Assembly: GCF_943736985.1 (NCBI RefSeq)
Contig: NZ_CALSFS010000012.1
Coordinates: 62,001-126,000 of the forward strand
DNA length: 64,000 nucleotides
Direction of reading: 5' to 3'
DNA from: Clostridium sp. Marseille-Q2269
GTDB taxonomy: Bacteria > Bacillota > Clostridia > Clostridiales > Clostridiaceae
The position numbers were made by a program, and so were the translations under genes. The notes under the pieces are model-generated. The model was given only the letters and a program-made list of their open reading frames with translations, searched no databases and was not told the origin of the DNA. Positions 1 through 9,546 of this stretch are shown in pieces. Position 1 is the stretch's first letter; each line of letters opens with the position of its first letter.

Positions 1-1281
1 ACATTAGGATGTAGAGTAAATGTATATGAGACAGAAGCTATGACAGAAAAATTCACAAAGCAAGGATATGAAGTGGTGGATTTTAATGAAGTAGCTGATG
101 TATATGTAATAAATACTTGTACAGTGACTAATATGGGTGATAAAAAATCAAGACAGATGATAAGCAGGGGAAGAAGACAAAATCCTAAAGCCATAATTGC
201 AGTAGTAGGTTGTTATTCTCAAATAGCTTCAGAAGAAGTATCTAAAATAGAAGGGGTAGATGTAGTCTTAGGTACTAGAAATAAAGGAGAAATAGTTTAC
301 TGGGTAAATAGAGCAATGGAAGAAAAAACTCAAGTAATAGAAGTCAAAGACGTTCTTAAAAATAAAGAATTTGAAGAATTAAATATAGAAGAATACAGAG
401 ATAAGACAAGAGCTTTTCTAAAAATACAAGATGGATGTAATAGATTTTGTTCTTATTGCCTGATACCTTTTGCAAGAGGAGCAGTGTGCAGTAAAAACCC
501 AGAAAAAGTTATAGAAGAGGCTAAAAAACTTTCTAAACATGGATTTAAAGAAATAATTTTATCTGGTATAGATATAGCCTCTTATGGCTTTGATTTAAAA
601 GGAGAATACAATTTAACAACTATACTAGAACAGATAGATAAAATAGATGATATTGAAAGAATAAGAATAGGTTCCATAGACCCAACATTTTTTACAGAAG
701 AAGAAATAAAAAGAATAGGTAAACTAAAAAAATTCTGCCCGCATTTTCATTTATCCCTTCAGAGTGGATGTAATGAAACATTAAAAAGAATGAATAGAAA
801 ATATACTATAGAGCAGTATAAAGAGATAGTATATAATTTGAGAAAAAATATACAAGATGTTTCTATAACAACAGATATAATAGTAGGGTTTCCAGGAGAA
901 ACAGAAGAGGAATTTAATAAAACTTATGAATTTTTAAAGGATATAAAATTATCTAAAATGCATGTGTTTAAATTTAGTCCAAGAACAGGTACAAGAGCAG
1001 AAAAGATGGAGCAGCAAATAGATGGCAATATAAAAGAAGAGAGAAGTAATAAAATAATAAATTTGGATAGAATTCTTGAAAAAGAATTTATGAACAAATT
1101 TATAGAAAGAGAAATGCCAGTATTATATGAAAAGGAAACTAAAGATGAAGGTATTTTTGAAGGGTATACTCCTAACTATATAAAAATATATGCAATAAGT
1201 TTAAATGATATTACTGGAGATATAATAAATACATCATTGAAAGAAGTATCAAAGGATTTTATTAAGGGAGAAATTTATTAG
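1..1281 (+). CDS. mtaB: tRNA t6A37 methylthiotransferase MtaB (5' end cut by window)
   Basis: Radical-SAM methylthiotransferase that converts t6A to ms2t6A at position 37 of tRNAs reading ANN codons. The reading frame is open from base 1 (T-L-G-C-R-V-N...), so the true start lies a few codons outside the window and the ATG at 40 is internal. Visible order: N-terminal UPF0004 domain with cysteines in TLGCRVN, INTCTVT and VVGCYS (cluster ligands), central radical-SAM motif CNRFCSYC (CxxxCxxC), C-terminal TRAM-like tail. The short GCRVN-type N terminus and the lack of a MiaB-like long N extension favour MtaB over MiaB or RimO. It is followed 56 bp later by the HIT gene on the same strand. Confidence 0.93.
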   Translation, partial: TLGCRVNVYETEAMTEKFTKQGYEVVDFNEVADVYVINTCTVTNMGDKKSRQMISRGRRQNPKAIIAVVGCYSQIASEEVSKIEGVDVVLGTRNKGEIVYWVNRAMEEKTQVIEVKDVLKNKEFEELNIEEYRDKTRAFLKIQDGCNRFCSYCLIPFARGAVCSKNPEKVIEEAKKLSKHGFKEIILSGIDIASYGFDLKGEYNLTTILEQIDKIDDIERIRIGSIDPTFFTEEEIKRIGKLKKFCPHFHLSLQSGCNETLKRMNRKYTIEQYKEIVYNLRKNIQDVSITTDIIVGFPGETEEEFNKTYEFLKDIKLSKMHVFKFSPRTGTRAEKMEQQIDGNIKEERSNKIINLDRILEKEFMNKFIEREMPVLYEKETKDEGIFEGYTPNYIKIYAISLNDITGDIINTSLKEVSKDFIKGEIY

Positions 1282-1337
1282 AGTAGAAGGATTTTTAATA
1301 TATTTATTGAATATTTCACTTAGCAGGAGGTGATATA

Positions 1338-1682
1338 ATGAAAAATTGTATTTTTTGTAAAATATTAAAGGGAGAAATACCAAGCTCTAAAGTGTATGAA
1401 GATGAAATAGTATATGCTTTTAATGATATAGATCCAGTTGCGCCACATCATATTCTTATAATACCTAAAGAACATATAAGTTCTTTGAATGATCTAACAG
1501 AAGAAAACAGTAAAGTTATAAGCCATATATTCATGGTAGCTAAAAAGTTAGCTAAGGATCTTAATATATCAGAACAAGGTTATAGAATAGTTTCTAACTG
1601 TGGAGAGTCAGCAGGACAAACTGTTTTTCATATACATTTTCATTTGATAGCAGGAAGAAATTTGAAGTGGCCTCCAGGCTAA
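1338..1682 (+). CDS. HIT family nucleotide-binding hydrolase
   Basis: Small (114 aa) histidine-triad protein of the HINT branch, which hydrolyses nucleoside phosphoramidates or related adenylylated substrates in the cytoplasm. The N terminus CIFCKILKGEIPSS is typical of HINT proteins and carries a CxxC zinc-type pair; the catalytic triad is seen in VFHIHFHLIAGR (HxHxH). Length is full for the family. An AGGAGG ribosome site sits about 7 bp before the ATG. It probably shares a transcript with mtaB, since no terminator is visible between them. The physiological substrate cannot be told from sequence. Confidence 0.93.
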   Translation: MKNCIFCKILKGEIPSSKVYEDEIVYAFNDIDPVAPHHILIIPKEHISSLNDLTEENSKVISHIFMVAKKLAKDLNISEQGYRIVSNCGESAGQTVFHIHFHLIAGRNLKWPPG

Positions 1683-1712
1683 AAAACTTATTAAAGTCCA
1701 TATATTAAGTTG

Positions 1713-1742
1713 TTGACAGTTTCCCAAAATATGTTGTATAAT
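1713..1742 (+). promoter_or_regulatory. Sigma-A promoter for rpsU-yqeY
   Basis: TTGACA at 1713-1718 and TATAAT at 1737-1742, 18 bp apart, both perfect consensus hexamers, placed about 75 bp before rpsU. Promoter call from consensus only. Confidence 0.75.
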
Positions 1743-1817
1743 AGCTAGTGTGTTATTTAGCCCGCAATTAACTGCTTTGTTTTTACTAAATTGAACTAGC
1801 GGAGGGAGGGAGAAAAC

Positions 1818-1994
1818 ATGTCAGAAATAAAAGTTGGAGAAAATGAATCATTAGAAAACGCACTAAGAAGATTTAAGAAAAAATGTGCAAGAGCTGGTGT
1901 TTTATCTGAAGTAAGAAAAAGAGAACACTACGAAAAACCAAGTGTAAAGAAAAAAAAGAAATCTGAAGCTGCAAGAAAGAGAAAATTCAAGTAG
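1818..1994 (+). CDS. rpsU: 30S ribosomal protein S21
   Basis: 58-residue basic protein of the small ribosomal subunit, which helps 16S rRNA base-pair with the mRNA Shine-Dalgarno sequence. The product begins [20 protein letters not shown] and continues with the S21 signature region [22 protein letters not shown], ending in a Lys/Arg-rich tail. The start is set by an unusually strong GGAGGGAGGG ribosome site at 1801-1810. It is followed 43 bp later by yqeY, the usual clostridial and Bacillus order. Confidence 0.97.
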   Translation: MSEIKVGENESLENALRRFKKKCARAGVLSEVRKREHYEKPSVKKKKKSEAARKRKFK

Positions 1995-2037
1995 TCATAA
2001 ATTAATAGATTTCTTTGAAAGAGGGTATTATACAATA

Positions 2038-2484
2038 ATGTCTCTTAAGGAAACACTACAAGACCATTGGAAACAAGCCTTAAAAGCTAAAGAAAAAGAA
2101 AAAGCTAGTACTATAAGTATGGTTAAAGCTGCAATTCTTTTAGCAGAAAAAAATTCAGGGAAAACGCTTGAAGATTCAGAAATAATTGATATTTTATCCA
2201 AAGAGATAAAACAACGCAAAGAAGCTTTAGAAGACTTCAAGAAGGGAAACAGACAAGACTTAATAGATTCAACTAATTTTGAAATAGAAGTTTTGCTAAA
2301 ATACCTTCCTCAGCAGTTGACAGAAGAGGAAATTACAGAAATTATTGAAAAAGCAGTTAATGAAACTGGTGCAAATAGCATGAAACATATGAAAAATGTC
2401 ATGAGTATAGTTATCCCTAAGACTAAAGGTAAAGCAGATGGTAAACTTGTAAGTGAAAAAGTAAAAAATATATTGAGTAAATAG
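2038..2484 (+). CDS. yqeY: GatB/YqeY domain protein
   Basis: 148-aa YqeY-family protein. The fold matches the C-terminal tRNA-binding-like domain of GatB amidotransferase, but the stand-alone protein has no firmly established reaction. Visible family features: N-terminal SLKETLQDHWKQALKAKEK, the central LPQQLTEEEI segment and C-terminal GKADGKLVSEKVK. Full length. It is co-transcribed with rpsU and closed by an intrinsic terminator directly after the stop codon. Confidence 0.93.
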   Translation: MSLKETLQDHWKQALKAKEKEKASTISMVKAAILLAEKNSGKTLEDSEIIDILSKEIKQRKEALEDFKKGNRQDLIDSTNFEIEVLLKYLPQQLTEEEITEIIEKAVNETGANSMKHMKNVMSIVIPKTKGKADGKLVSEKVKNILSK

Positions 2485-2485
2485 T

Positions 2486-2514
2486 AAAAGCTGAGTAAAA
2501 CTCAGCTTTTTATA
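2486..2514 (+). terminator. Intrinsic terminator after yqeY
   Basis: Perfect stem AAAAGCTGAGT / ACTCAGCTTTT with a short A-rich loop, running directly into a T-rich tail. Confidence 0.85.
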
Positions 2515-2550
2515 TTTGTATATATAAAATCATATTTGTCATTTATTAAA

Positions 2551-2589
2551 AAATGCTTTCATAAATTAATATGAAAGTATTTTTTTTAT
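2551..2589 (+). terminator. Second hairpin with T-tract before yqfC
   Basis: Stem 2551-2562 pairs with 2571-2582 (one G-U), 8-nt loop, followed by a run of T. It lies 12 bp before the yqfC start and overlaps where its leader must be, so it may be a second terminator for rpsU-yqeY or an attenuating hairpin for the yqf operon. Confidence 0.6.
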
Positions 2590-2601
2590 TTGAGGTGAAA
2601 A

Positions 2602-2898
2602 ATGGGTAAAAAATTTTATAATGCAAAAGAAACTGTAGCAGATAAGTTAGATTTACCGAGAGATATAATTTTAAATCAACCAAAGATAACAGTTACTGGT
2701 AATGAAGAAATAGCTATAGAAAATCATAGAGGAGTAGTTGTTTTTGAAGAAAAAGTGGTAAAGATTAATTCTGGAGCTGGATTGATATCTATTTATGGTA
2801 AAGATTTTGAAATATTATTTATGGGGGGAAGTACTATTACTCTAGGAGGAAAATTTAAATCTATAGAATATGAAGGGTCTGAAGTAGATGAAATTTGA
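2602..2898 (+). CDS. yqfC: Sporulation protein YqfC
   Basis: 98-aa protein of the YabP/YqfC family, made in the mother cell in Bacillus under sigma-E; YabP and YqfC type proteins are linked to spore coat and cortex formation. Visible: a conserved PRDIILNQPKITVTGN segment near the N terminus and a beta-rich remainder ending in ISIYGKDFEILFMGGSTITLGGKF. It overlaps yqfD by 11 bp, so translation is coupled. Molecular function unknown. Confidence 0.92.
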   Translation: MGKKFYNAKETVADKLDLPRDIILNQPKITVTGNEEIAIENHRGVVVFEEKVVKINSGAGLISIYGKDFEILFMGGSTITLGGKFKSIEYEGSEVDEI

Positions 2899-4048
2899 TA
2901 AATACAGAAGTGCTATCATAACTATAGAAATTCAATCTATGATACCAGAGAGATTTATTAACCTCTTATGGAGAAATGGTGTTAAAGTTAAAAATGTAGT
3001 TAAAAAAAATGTAACTACATTTGTTTTAGATATAAACTTAAGAGATTATGTTGTTATGGAGGATATAGCTAATAGAACAGGAACAAAGGTGAAAATAGTT
3101 AAAAGAAAGGGAATTTCTTTTTTGGTTTTATTTCTAAAAAGAAGATTTTCATTGGTGATAGGTATATTTATTTTTTCTTTTATAATATACTTTATGTCAA
3201 CATTTATATGGAATATAGATATAACGTCAACTAATGGTATAACACCTTATGAAATAAGACAACAATTAAAAAAATATGGTGTAAAGCCTGGAATAAATAA
3301 AAGTAATATAGATGTTTATAAACTAGAGGAAAAATTAGTTAAAGATATAGATAATATAATGTGGGTAAAAGCTAGAATTGAAGGGGGCAGACTGGTAATA
3401 AAAGCTGAAGAAAGGCAATCACCTCCAAATATAATAGAAGAGGATGAGCCATGTGATTTAGTTGCAAAAAAAGATGGTGAAGTACAAAGGGTATATACTA
3501 CTTCTGGAAGTGCTATAGTACAAAATGGAGACATAGTAAAAAAAGGAGATATTTTGATTAAGGGAGAACAAGGAAAAGAAGAAGAAACTTATGAAGTTCA
3601 TTCAGCAGGAAAAGTATTTGCCAGAACATTTTATGAAAAAATTGAGACTATAAATACCTATAGAATAAAAAGAAAAAGAACGGGTAAAAAAATAGATAGG
3701 ACATATATTAATTTTAAAGGTAAAAAACTATATTTGAAAAAAACTATAAATAAATTTAAAAAATATGATAGAATAGAGAATAATAAGTTATTTATGGGAA
3801 AGGAAACTTTATATGAAGTAAAAGAAGCAAGAGAAGATATTGATGTGAAAAAAGCTGTAGATAAAGAATGTGAAAAAATATATAAGAATATAACCAAGAA
3901 CTTAGATAAATCTGTTAAAATCATAGATAAAATTACGGATTATTCTCCAGAGGGAGATGTCTGTAAGATTAGAATGTTGATTATAGCGGAAGAAGATATA
4001 GCTGTTCCACAAAAAATAGAAGTTACAGATAAAGAAGAAGACAGCTAA
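2888..4048 (+). CDS. yqfD: Sporulation protein YqfD
   Basis: 386-aa membrane protein of the YqfD family (stage IV sporulation group), normally expressed in the mother cell. It has an N-terminal soluble domain, one strong membrane segment around residues 84-108 (FSLVIGIFIFSFIIYFMSTF) and a large C-terminal extracytoplasmic domain with a POTRA-like DITSTNGITPYEIRQQLKKYG stretch. Starts inside the end of yqfC. In Bacillus phoH follows; here the next gene is pgpH, only 22 bp away, so phoH is not at its usual place. Confidence 0.92.
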   Translation: MKFDKYRSAIITIEIQSMIPERFINLLWRNGVKVKNVVKKNVTTFVLDINLRDYVVMEDIANRTGTKVKIVKRKGISFLVLFLKRRFSLVIGIFIFSFIIYFMSTFIWNIDITSTNGITPYEIRQQLKKYGVKPGINKSNIDVYKLEEKLVKDIDNIMWVKARIEGGRLVIKAEERQSPPNIIEEDEPCDLVAKKDGEVQRVYTTSGSAIVQNGDIVKKGDILIKGEQGKEEETYEVHSAGKVFARTFYEKIETINTYRIKRKRTGKKIDRTYINFKGKKLYLKKTINKFKKYDRIENNKLFMGKETLYEVKEAREDIDVKKAVDKECEKIYKNITKNLDKSVKIIDKITDYSPEGDVCKIRMLIIAEEDIAVPQKIEVTDKEEDS

Positions 4049-4070
4049 AATAAAGGTGGTATTATAGTAT

Positions 4071-6155
4071 ATGAAAAAGATTACCATGGAAAAAATAAAA
4101 AATGACGATAAACTAAAGAGAGGATTAGTTTTTTTTATTACATTTTTATTTATGTATGTGGTACTTATAACATCATTTGTTACAAAAAAATATGATTTAA
4201 AAGAGGGCGATATAGCTAAAGTTGATATAAAAGCTCCAAGGGAAATAAAAGATGAAGTGTCTACTAAAGCTAGGTTACAGCAGGCTTTAGATTCAGTGCC
4301 TATACAATATAGTAAGAGAACAGAAGTTAAAACTGAAGTTTTAAGTGAAATAAATAATTTTTTTTCACAAGTAGACTCTTTAAAAGATAAAAAAATAGAG
4401 GAAAAACAAAAGATTCAACAATTAGACCAGAACGGTAAAATAAATATATCAGAAAGAGAACTAATTGAGATATTAAATCTAGATAAAGCACAACTTAAAT
4501 CGTTGCAGGATGTTCTTATTAAAGCAATATCAGATTTATATGAAAATGTAAATATAAGTGATGATTCACAAAAGGATAATGCCCAAGATATAAAAAAGGC
4601 ACAGGAATATATTTATGTGAAAGTGAAAAATTCTAAGTTGTCTAATTCTAAACAACTTGCAGTAAGTATAGCCTATTCAGAAATAAAGCCTAACTTTTAT
4701 TATGATAAAGATAAGACAGAGGAGTTAAAGAAAGATACTTTAAAAAATACTCCACCAGTTATGATAAAAAAAGATCAAACAATAGTTAAAGAAGGAGAGC
4801 CAGTATCTAAATATCAATTAGATTTATTAAAGGATATAGGGTTGTTAAATAATAATAATAATTTTGAATGGTATATATTTATAGGATTAGCTGTTTTAAT
4901 AGTATTAGTGCTTTTCATACAGTATGGATATATATATAAATACTACAATGAAGAATTTAATAAATTAAATAGTTTGATATTAATAAGTTTAAATAATTGC
5001 ATAGCTATATTATTAGCTAGGAGTATGTATACAATATCCCCATTTTTAATACCATTAGCATCTATACCTATGATATTAACTTTGTTATTAAATCATAAGA
5101 TATCCTTATTTACCAGTCTTGTAAACTGTATTTTAATAGCGGTAGCAGTTAATTTTGAAGTAGAGATTATTTTAATAGCTATAATGAGTGCTGTTTTAGG
5201 ATCTACTATATTAAGGAAGATGCAAGAGAGAAATGATATATTGTATTCTGCATCTTATATAGCTATTATAAATGTGATTCTTGTTTTTTCATCAGGTTTT
5301 CTTTTAAGTAATAGCGTTATAGATGTAAGTAAAAAAGCTCTATTTACCCTTATAGGAGGGGTTCTTTCAGCTATACTAACAATAGGACTTCTTCCTCTAT
5401 TTGAAAATTTATTTGGTATAGTTACTACTATTAAGCTTTTAGAGCTTTCAAATCCTAACAATCCATTACTTAAAAAGTTATTATTAGAAGCTCCAGGAAC
5501 TTATCATCACAGTATATTGGTAGGAAATTTAGCTGAAGTTGGTGCTGAAGTTGTAAATGGGAATCCAGTATTGGCCAGGGTATCTGCTTATTATCATGAT
5601 ATAGGAAAGACTAAAAGACCATATTTTTTCAAAGAAAATCAAATAGGAAAAGAAAACCCTCATGATAAAATATCTCCTAACTTAAGTACTTTAATAATTA
5701 CATCCCATGTAAAGGATGGATTAGAGTTAGCTAAAGAATATAAGATACCTGAAGTTATACAGGATGTTATACAACAACATCATGGTACATCTTTAGTAAA
5801 ATATTTTTATATAACTATGAAAAATAATAGTGAAAGACCTGAAGATGTAAATGAGGAGGATTTTAGGTATCAAGGACCTATACCAAGAAGTAAAGAAGCC
5901 GCTATAATAATGCTAGCAGATAGTGTAGAAGCGGCAGTAAGATCTATAAATGAACCTACTAAAGGTAAAATGGAGGAAATGGTGAATAAAATAATAAAGG
6001 CAAGATTGGATGAAGGTCAGCTAGATGATTGTGATCTTACTTTAAAAGAAATAGGCTTAATAAGAAATGCCTTTTTAAAGGTGCTTATAAGTATATACCA
6101 TCAAAGAATAGAATATCCAGAAGATAAATGGATGAAAGATAGGAGGACCAAATGA
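4071..6155 (+). CDS. pgpH: 7TM-HD phosphodiesterase PgpH (YqfF family)
   Basis: 694-aa integral membrane cyclic-di-AMP phosphodiesterase. Order: a TM helix at about residues 18-36, a long extracytoplasmic 7TMR-HD domain to about 260, a bundle of seven membrane helices to about 470, then a cytoplasmic HD domain. Catalytic metal ligands are seen in [21 protein letters not shown] (the HD pair) and the later QHHGTS and LADSVEAA motifs. In Listeria PgpH hydrolyses c-di-AMP to pApA. The last codons overlap ybeY by 4 bp (ATGA). Function assigned from family. Confidence 0.93.
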   Translation: MKKITMEKIKNDDKLKRGLVFFITFLFMYVVLITSFVTKKYDLKEGDIAKVDIKAPREIKDEVSTKARLQQALDSVPIQYSKRTEVKTEVLSEINNFFSQVDSLKDKKIEEKQKIQQLDQNGKINISERELIEILNLDKAQLKSLQDVLIKAISDLYENVNISDDSQKDNAQDIKKAQEYIYVKVKNSKLSNSKQLAVSIAYSEIKPNFYYDKDKTEELKKDTLKNTPPVMIKKDQTIVKEGEPVSKYQLDLLKDIGLLNNNNNFEWYIFIGLAVLIVLVLFIQYGYIYKYYNEEFNKLNSLILISLNNCIAILLARSMYTISPFLIPLASIPMILTLLLNHKISLFTSLVNCILIAVAVNFEVEIILIAIMSAVLGSTILRKMQERNDILYSASYIAIINVILVFSSGFLLSNSVIDVSKKALFTLIGGVLSAILTIGLLPLFENLFGIVTTIKLLELSNPNNPLLKKLLLEAPGTYHHSILVGNLAEVGAEVVNGNPVLARVSAYYHDIGKTKRPYFFKENQIGKENPHDKISPNLSTLIITSHVKDGLELAKEYKIPEVIQDVIQQHHGTSLVKYFYITMKNNSERPEDVNEEDFRYQGPIPRSKEAAIIMLADSVEAAVRSINEPTKGKMEEMVNKIIKARLDEGQLDDCDLTLKEIGLIRNAFLKVLISIYHQRIEYPEDKWMKDRRTK

Positions 6156-6652
6156 TATATTTAGATAATAGACAGGATAAGATAAACATAGATGAAGAGT
6201 TTCAAAATAAAATAAAAGAAATAATAGATTATGCTCTAAAAGAGGAAAAGGTAAATATAAATTATGAAATAAGTGTTGTGTTTATAGACAATAATAATAT
6301 AAAAGAAATAAATAAAGATTACAGAAATATAGATAAAGTAACAGATGTATTATCCTTTCCTATGTTAGATTATGAAGAAGGAAAAGTATTTAAAGATTTA
6401 TATGTAGATTATGAATTTGATGAAAGTGACCTAGATGAAGGAAAGTTAGTTCTAGGAGACATAGCACTTTCGCTAGAGAGAGCAGAAGAGCAAAGTAGAG
6501 AATTTGGTCATAGCTTTCTAAGAGAGGCTTGTTATTTAACCATACATTCAGTATTGCATCTTTTAGGATATGACCATATTAAAGAAGATGAAAAAGTTGT
6601 AATGAGACAAAGAGAAGAGGAAATATTAAAAAACTTTAATTTGGGAAGGTAA
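6152..6652 (+). CDS. ybeY: Endoribonuclease YbeY
   Basis: 166-aa zinc-dependent single-strand RNase for 16S rRNA 3'-end maturation and ribosome quality control. The metal site is complete: [13 protein letters not shown] gives the HxxxHxxxxxH signature. The conserved N-terminal VLSFPM and [10 protein letters not shown] segments are also present. Start overlaps the pgpH stop by 4 bp, indicating coupled translation. Confidence 0.96.
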   Translation: MIYLDNRQDKINIDEEFQNKIKEIIDYALKEEKVNINYEISVVFIDNNNIKEINKDYRNIDKVTDVLSFPMLDYEEGKVFKDLYVDYEFDESDLDEGKLVLGDIALSLERAEEQSREFGHSFLREACYLTIHSVLHLLGYDHIKEDEKVVMRQREEEILKNFNLGR

Positions 6653-6692
6653 AGATTTATTTCTTTTAACCTGTAAAGGATGGTGTGTAGCC

Positions 6693-7391
6693 ATGAAAGT
6701 AAATAAACTTTTGGATAGCTTCAATTATGCTATAGATGGAATAATACATGCAGTTAGAACCCAGAGGAATATGAGAATACATATGCTTTCTGCTCTTTTG
6801 GTTTTAACTGCCTGTTTTTTCTATGATTTATCAAAGATAGAATTAGTAGTAGTATGCATAACCATTACTTTAGTTATTTTTGCAGAACTTATGAATACTG
6901 CTATAGAATTTGCTATAGATGCTACTACAAATTATTATCATCCATTAGCTAAAGTTTCTAAAAATGTAGCAGCTGGAGCAGTCTTATTGACAGCTATAAA
7001 TGCAATAGTAGTTGGATATATTATATTTTGGGATAAATTAAAATATATGAATTTCGTATTAATAACTAAAATAAAAAACTCCAATCCTTATGCTATATTT
7101 ATCATATTAGCTATAGTTTGTATAGTTACAGTAGTGGTGAAAGCTATATATGGAGAAGGAACTCCCTTAAAAGGAGGAATGCCTAGTGGACATAGTACCA
7201 TGGCATTTTCTATAGCTACAATAATAGCTCTTATAACTAAAGAATTTCCTGTAGTTATGCTAAGTTATTTTTTAGCTTTCATAGTAGCTCAAAGCAGAGT
7301 AGATTCAGAAGTTCATTCTATATTAGAGGTAATAGTAGGAGCTTTATTTGGAACATTATTCACTACTTTGCTGTATAGAATATTTGGATAG
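6693..7391 (+). CDS. dgkA: Diacylglycerol/undecaprenol kinase fused to PAP2 phosphatase
   Basis: 232-aa two-domain membrane protein. Residues 1 to about 115 are a DgkA-type lipid kinase (FNYAIDGIIHAVRTQRNMRIH and the signature ELMNTAIEFAIDAT); in Gram-positives this family phosphorylates mainly undecaprenol. Residues about 130-232 are a PAP2 phosphatase: the motifs KGGMPSGHSTMAFS and SRVDSEVHSILEVIVGA match the PSGH and SRxxxxxHxxxD-like active-site motifs, with E where the last Asp is usual. Kinase and phosphatase in one chain suggest turnover of the C55 lipid carrier. It sits in the usual ybeY-dgkA-cdd-era order. Confidence 0.9.
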   Translation: MKVNKLLDSFNYAIDGIIHAVRTQRNMRIHMLSALLVLTACFFYDLSKIELVVVCITITLVIFAELMNTAIEFAIDATTNYYHPLAKVSKNVAAGAVLLTAINAIVVGYIIFWDKLKYMNFVLITKIKNSNPYAIFIILAIVCIVTVVVKAIYGEGTPLKGGMPSGHSTMAFSIATIIALITKEFPVVMLSYFLAFIVAQSRVDSEVHSILEVIVGALFGTLFTTLLYRIFG

Positions 7392-7392
7392 T

Positions 7393-7420
7393 TGAAATGA
7401 TGTAAAATAATGTTATAATT
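7393..7420 (+). promoter_or_regulatory. Promoter before cdd-era
   Basis: TTGAAA (7393-7398), 16-bp spacer, TATAAT (7415-7420). It overlaps the end of dgkA and lies about 55 bp before cdd. Confidence 0.6.
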
Positions 7421-7474
7421 TATTTACACTATAATTTGTAGAGTAAATAGTTTATCCAAACGGGAGGATTTATA

Positions 7475-7873
7475 ATGAAATATGACGAAATTATAACAAA
7501 AGCAATAGAAGCACGAGAAAATGCTTATGTTCCTTATTCAAAATTTAAAGTAGGAGCAGCTCTATTAACAGAAGATGATACTATATATACAGGATGTAAT
7601 ATAGAAAATGCATCCTATGGTGCTACAAATTGTGCAGAAAGAACAGCTATATTTAAGGCTATATCAGAAGGTTATAAAAAGATAAAAGCCATTGCAGTGG
7701 TGGGAAGTTTTGAAGAATATACCTATCCTTGTGGAATATGTAGGCAGGTTATAAGTGAATTTGCAGATGGAAATATAGACATAATAATAGTAAAAGATAA
7801 AAATAATTATGAAATAAAGAAACTAGATGAAATTTTACCAGGAGCCTTTACTAAAAAGGATTTAATAAAATAG
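7475..7873 (+). CDS. cdd: Cytidine deaminase
   Basis: 132-aa homotetrameric zinc enzyme converting cytidine and deoxycytidine to the uridines in pyrimidine salvage. Catalytic motifs: CAERTAIFKAISEG (C-A-E, zinc ligand plus catalytic Glu) and PCGICRQVISEF (CxxC zinc ligands). Substrate contacts in VPYSKFKVGAALLT and GCNIENASYG are intact. A GGGAGG ribosome site precedes the ATG. Followed by era 15 bp downstream. Confidence 0.97.
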   Translation: MKYDEIITKAIEARENAYVPYSKFKVGAALLTEDDTIYTGCNIENASYGATNCAERTAIFKAISEGYKKIKAIAVVGSFEEYTYPCGICRQVISEFADGNIDIIIVKDKNNYEIKKLDEILPGAFTKKDLIK

Positions 7874-7888
7874 ACGAGGAGATAAAAC

Positions 7889-8779
7889 ATGTTTAAATCA
7901 GGATTTGTAACTATAGTAGGAAGACCAAATGTAGGAAAATCAACGTTGTTAAATGCCATAATGAAAGAGAAACTTTCCATAGTTTCATGTAGACCACAAA
8001 CCACAAGAAATAATATACAAACCATATTAACAGAGGATAATTATCAACTTGTATTTGTTGATACACCAGGAATACACAAACCTAAACATAAATTAGGAGA
8101 ATATATGGTAAAATCAGCATCAGATGCTATGAAAGATGTGGATTTAGTACTTTTTTTAATAAATCCAGATGAAAAACCTGGCAGGGGAGATTTATTTATA
8201 ATAGAACAATTAAAAGAAGTAAAAGTACCGGTATTTTTAGTTTTAAATAAAATAGATGAAAATTCACAAGAAAAAGTAGCAGAAACTTTAAAAACATATT
8301 CAGAACTTATGGAGTTTCAAGAAATAATACCTATATCTGCTCTAAAAGGAAAAAATGTTGATTTACTTAAAGAATTAATGTTCAAATATATACCAGAGGG
8401 ACCACAATATTATCCTGAAGATATGATAATAGATCAAAATGAGAGGTTTATAGTGGCAGAGATAGTAAGGGAAAAAGCTTTAAGACTTTTATCAGAAGAA
8501 GTGCCTCATGGTATAGCTGTAGAAATACTTCAAATGAAGAAAAATGAAAAAGGCACTTATCATATAGAGGGTAATATATTATGTGAAAAAAATTCTCACA
8601 AACCTATAATTATAGGTAAGAATGGTAGTAAGTTAAAAAAGATATCTCAACATGCAAGACAAGATATAGAAGCTTTTCTTCAAAGTAAAGTATATATAAG
8701 ACTTTGGGTTAAAGTAAAAGAAGAGTGGAGAGATAACCAAAGTTTATTAAAAGAATTAGGTTATAAAAAGATGAAATAA
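7889..8779 (+). CDS. era: GTPase Era
   Basis: 296-aa essential GTPase that binds the 3' end of 16S rRNA and assists 30S assembly. G motifs: GRPNVGKST (G1), DTPGIHKP (G3), NKID (G4) and SALKG (G5). The C-terminal KH domain carries [13 protein letters not shown], its RNA-binding GxxG loop. Full length. Close spacing with cdd upstream and recO downstream (21 bp) indicates one operon. Confidence 0.97.
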   Translation: MFKSGFVTIVGRPNVGKSTLLNAIMKEKLSIVSCRPQTTRNNIQTILTEDNYQLVFVDTPGIHKPKHKLGEYMVKSASDAMKDVDLVLFLINPDEKPGRGDLFIIEQLKEVKVPVFLVLNKIDENSQEKVAETLKTYSELMEFQEIIPISALKGKNVDLLKELMFKYIPEGPQYYPEDMIIDQNERFIVAEIVREKALRLLSEEVPHGIAVEILQMKKNEKGTYHIEGNILCEKNSHKPIIIGKNGSKLKKISQHARQDIEAFLQSKVYIRLWVKVKEEWRDNQSLLKELGYKKMK

Positions 8780-8800
8780 ATAATATAGGGAGTTGATTTT

Positions 8801-9544
8801 CTGTCACTATATAAAACTAGAGCTGTAGTAATAAAAACTCAAGAATTCAAAGAAGCAGATAAATTAGTTTGGTTATATACAGAAAAGTTAGGTAAAATAA
8901 CTGCTATAGCAAAAGGTGCTAAAAAAAACAGAAGTAAATATTTATCTAATACCTCACCTTTCTGCTATGGAGAATATGTATTATATAAAGGGAAAAGCTT
9001 ATTTAATTTATCAGAAGTCCAGTTAATAGATTCATTTCAGGACTTTTTAAGAGATTTAGATACATTAACTTATGGATCTTATTTTTGTGAACTAATAGAT
9101 ATATGTACAGAAGAAAAAGAAAGTAATAGAGAATTATTTCAAGAATTCGTTAAAAGTCTATTTTTAATGAAAAATAAAGTAATAGATTTAGATATTTTAG
9201 CAAGGGCTTTTGAAATGAAAATTTTAAAACATACTGGATATGCTTTTAATTTTAATCATTGTTTGGAGTGTGGGAGAAAGATAGAAACTTCTAATTACAT
9301 AAGTCTGCAAAGTTTAGGTGGAATATGTAATTATTGTAATAAGATAAATGGTATATCTGTAACCTATGCTACTTATAATATATTAAAATATATATATAAA
9401 ACTTCGTTGGAAGAACTTTACAGGCTTTCTATTGATGCAAAAACTAAAAAAGACATATATAAAATTTTAAGTACTATAATAAGTGAGAGCTATTTGAAGA
9501 AACCTAAAAGTCTCCAAATATTAAATTATATAAAGGAGGAATAA
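8801..9544 (+). CDS. recO: DNA repair protein RecO, CTG start
   Basis: 247-aa recombination mediator that loads RecA together with RecR. No ATG or GTG fits the N terminus: the frame gives L-S-L-Y-K-T-R-A-V-V-I-K-T, matching the RecO family start MSLYKT..., so CTG at 8801 is taken, with GGGAG at 8788-8792 as ribosome site. The first in-frame ATG (9167) would delete the whole OB-fold. Visible: N-terminal OB-fold (TRAVVIKTQEFKEADKLVWLYTEKLGK), helical middle, and a four-cysteine zinc finger (CLECGRK and ICNYC). The family function is well established; the CTG start is an inference. Confidence 0.9.
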   Translation: MSLYKTRAVVIKTQEFKEADKLVWLYTEKLGKITAIAKGAKKNRSKYLSNTSPFCYGEYVLYKGKSLFNLSEVQLIDSFQDFLRDLDTLTYGSYFCELIDICTEEKESNRELFQEFVKSLFLMKNKVIDLDILARAFEMKILKHTGYAFNFNHCLECGRKIETSNYISLQSLGGICNYCNKINGISVTYATYNILKYIYKTSLEELYRLSIDAKTKKDIYKILSTIISESYLKKPKSLQILNYIKEE

Positions 9545-9546
9545 AA

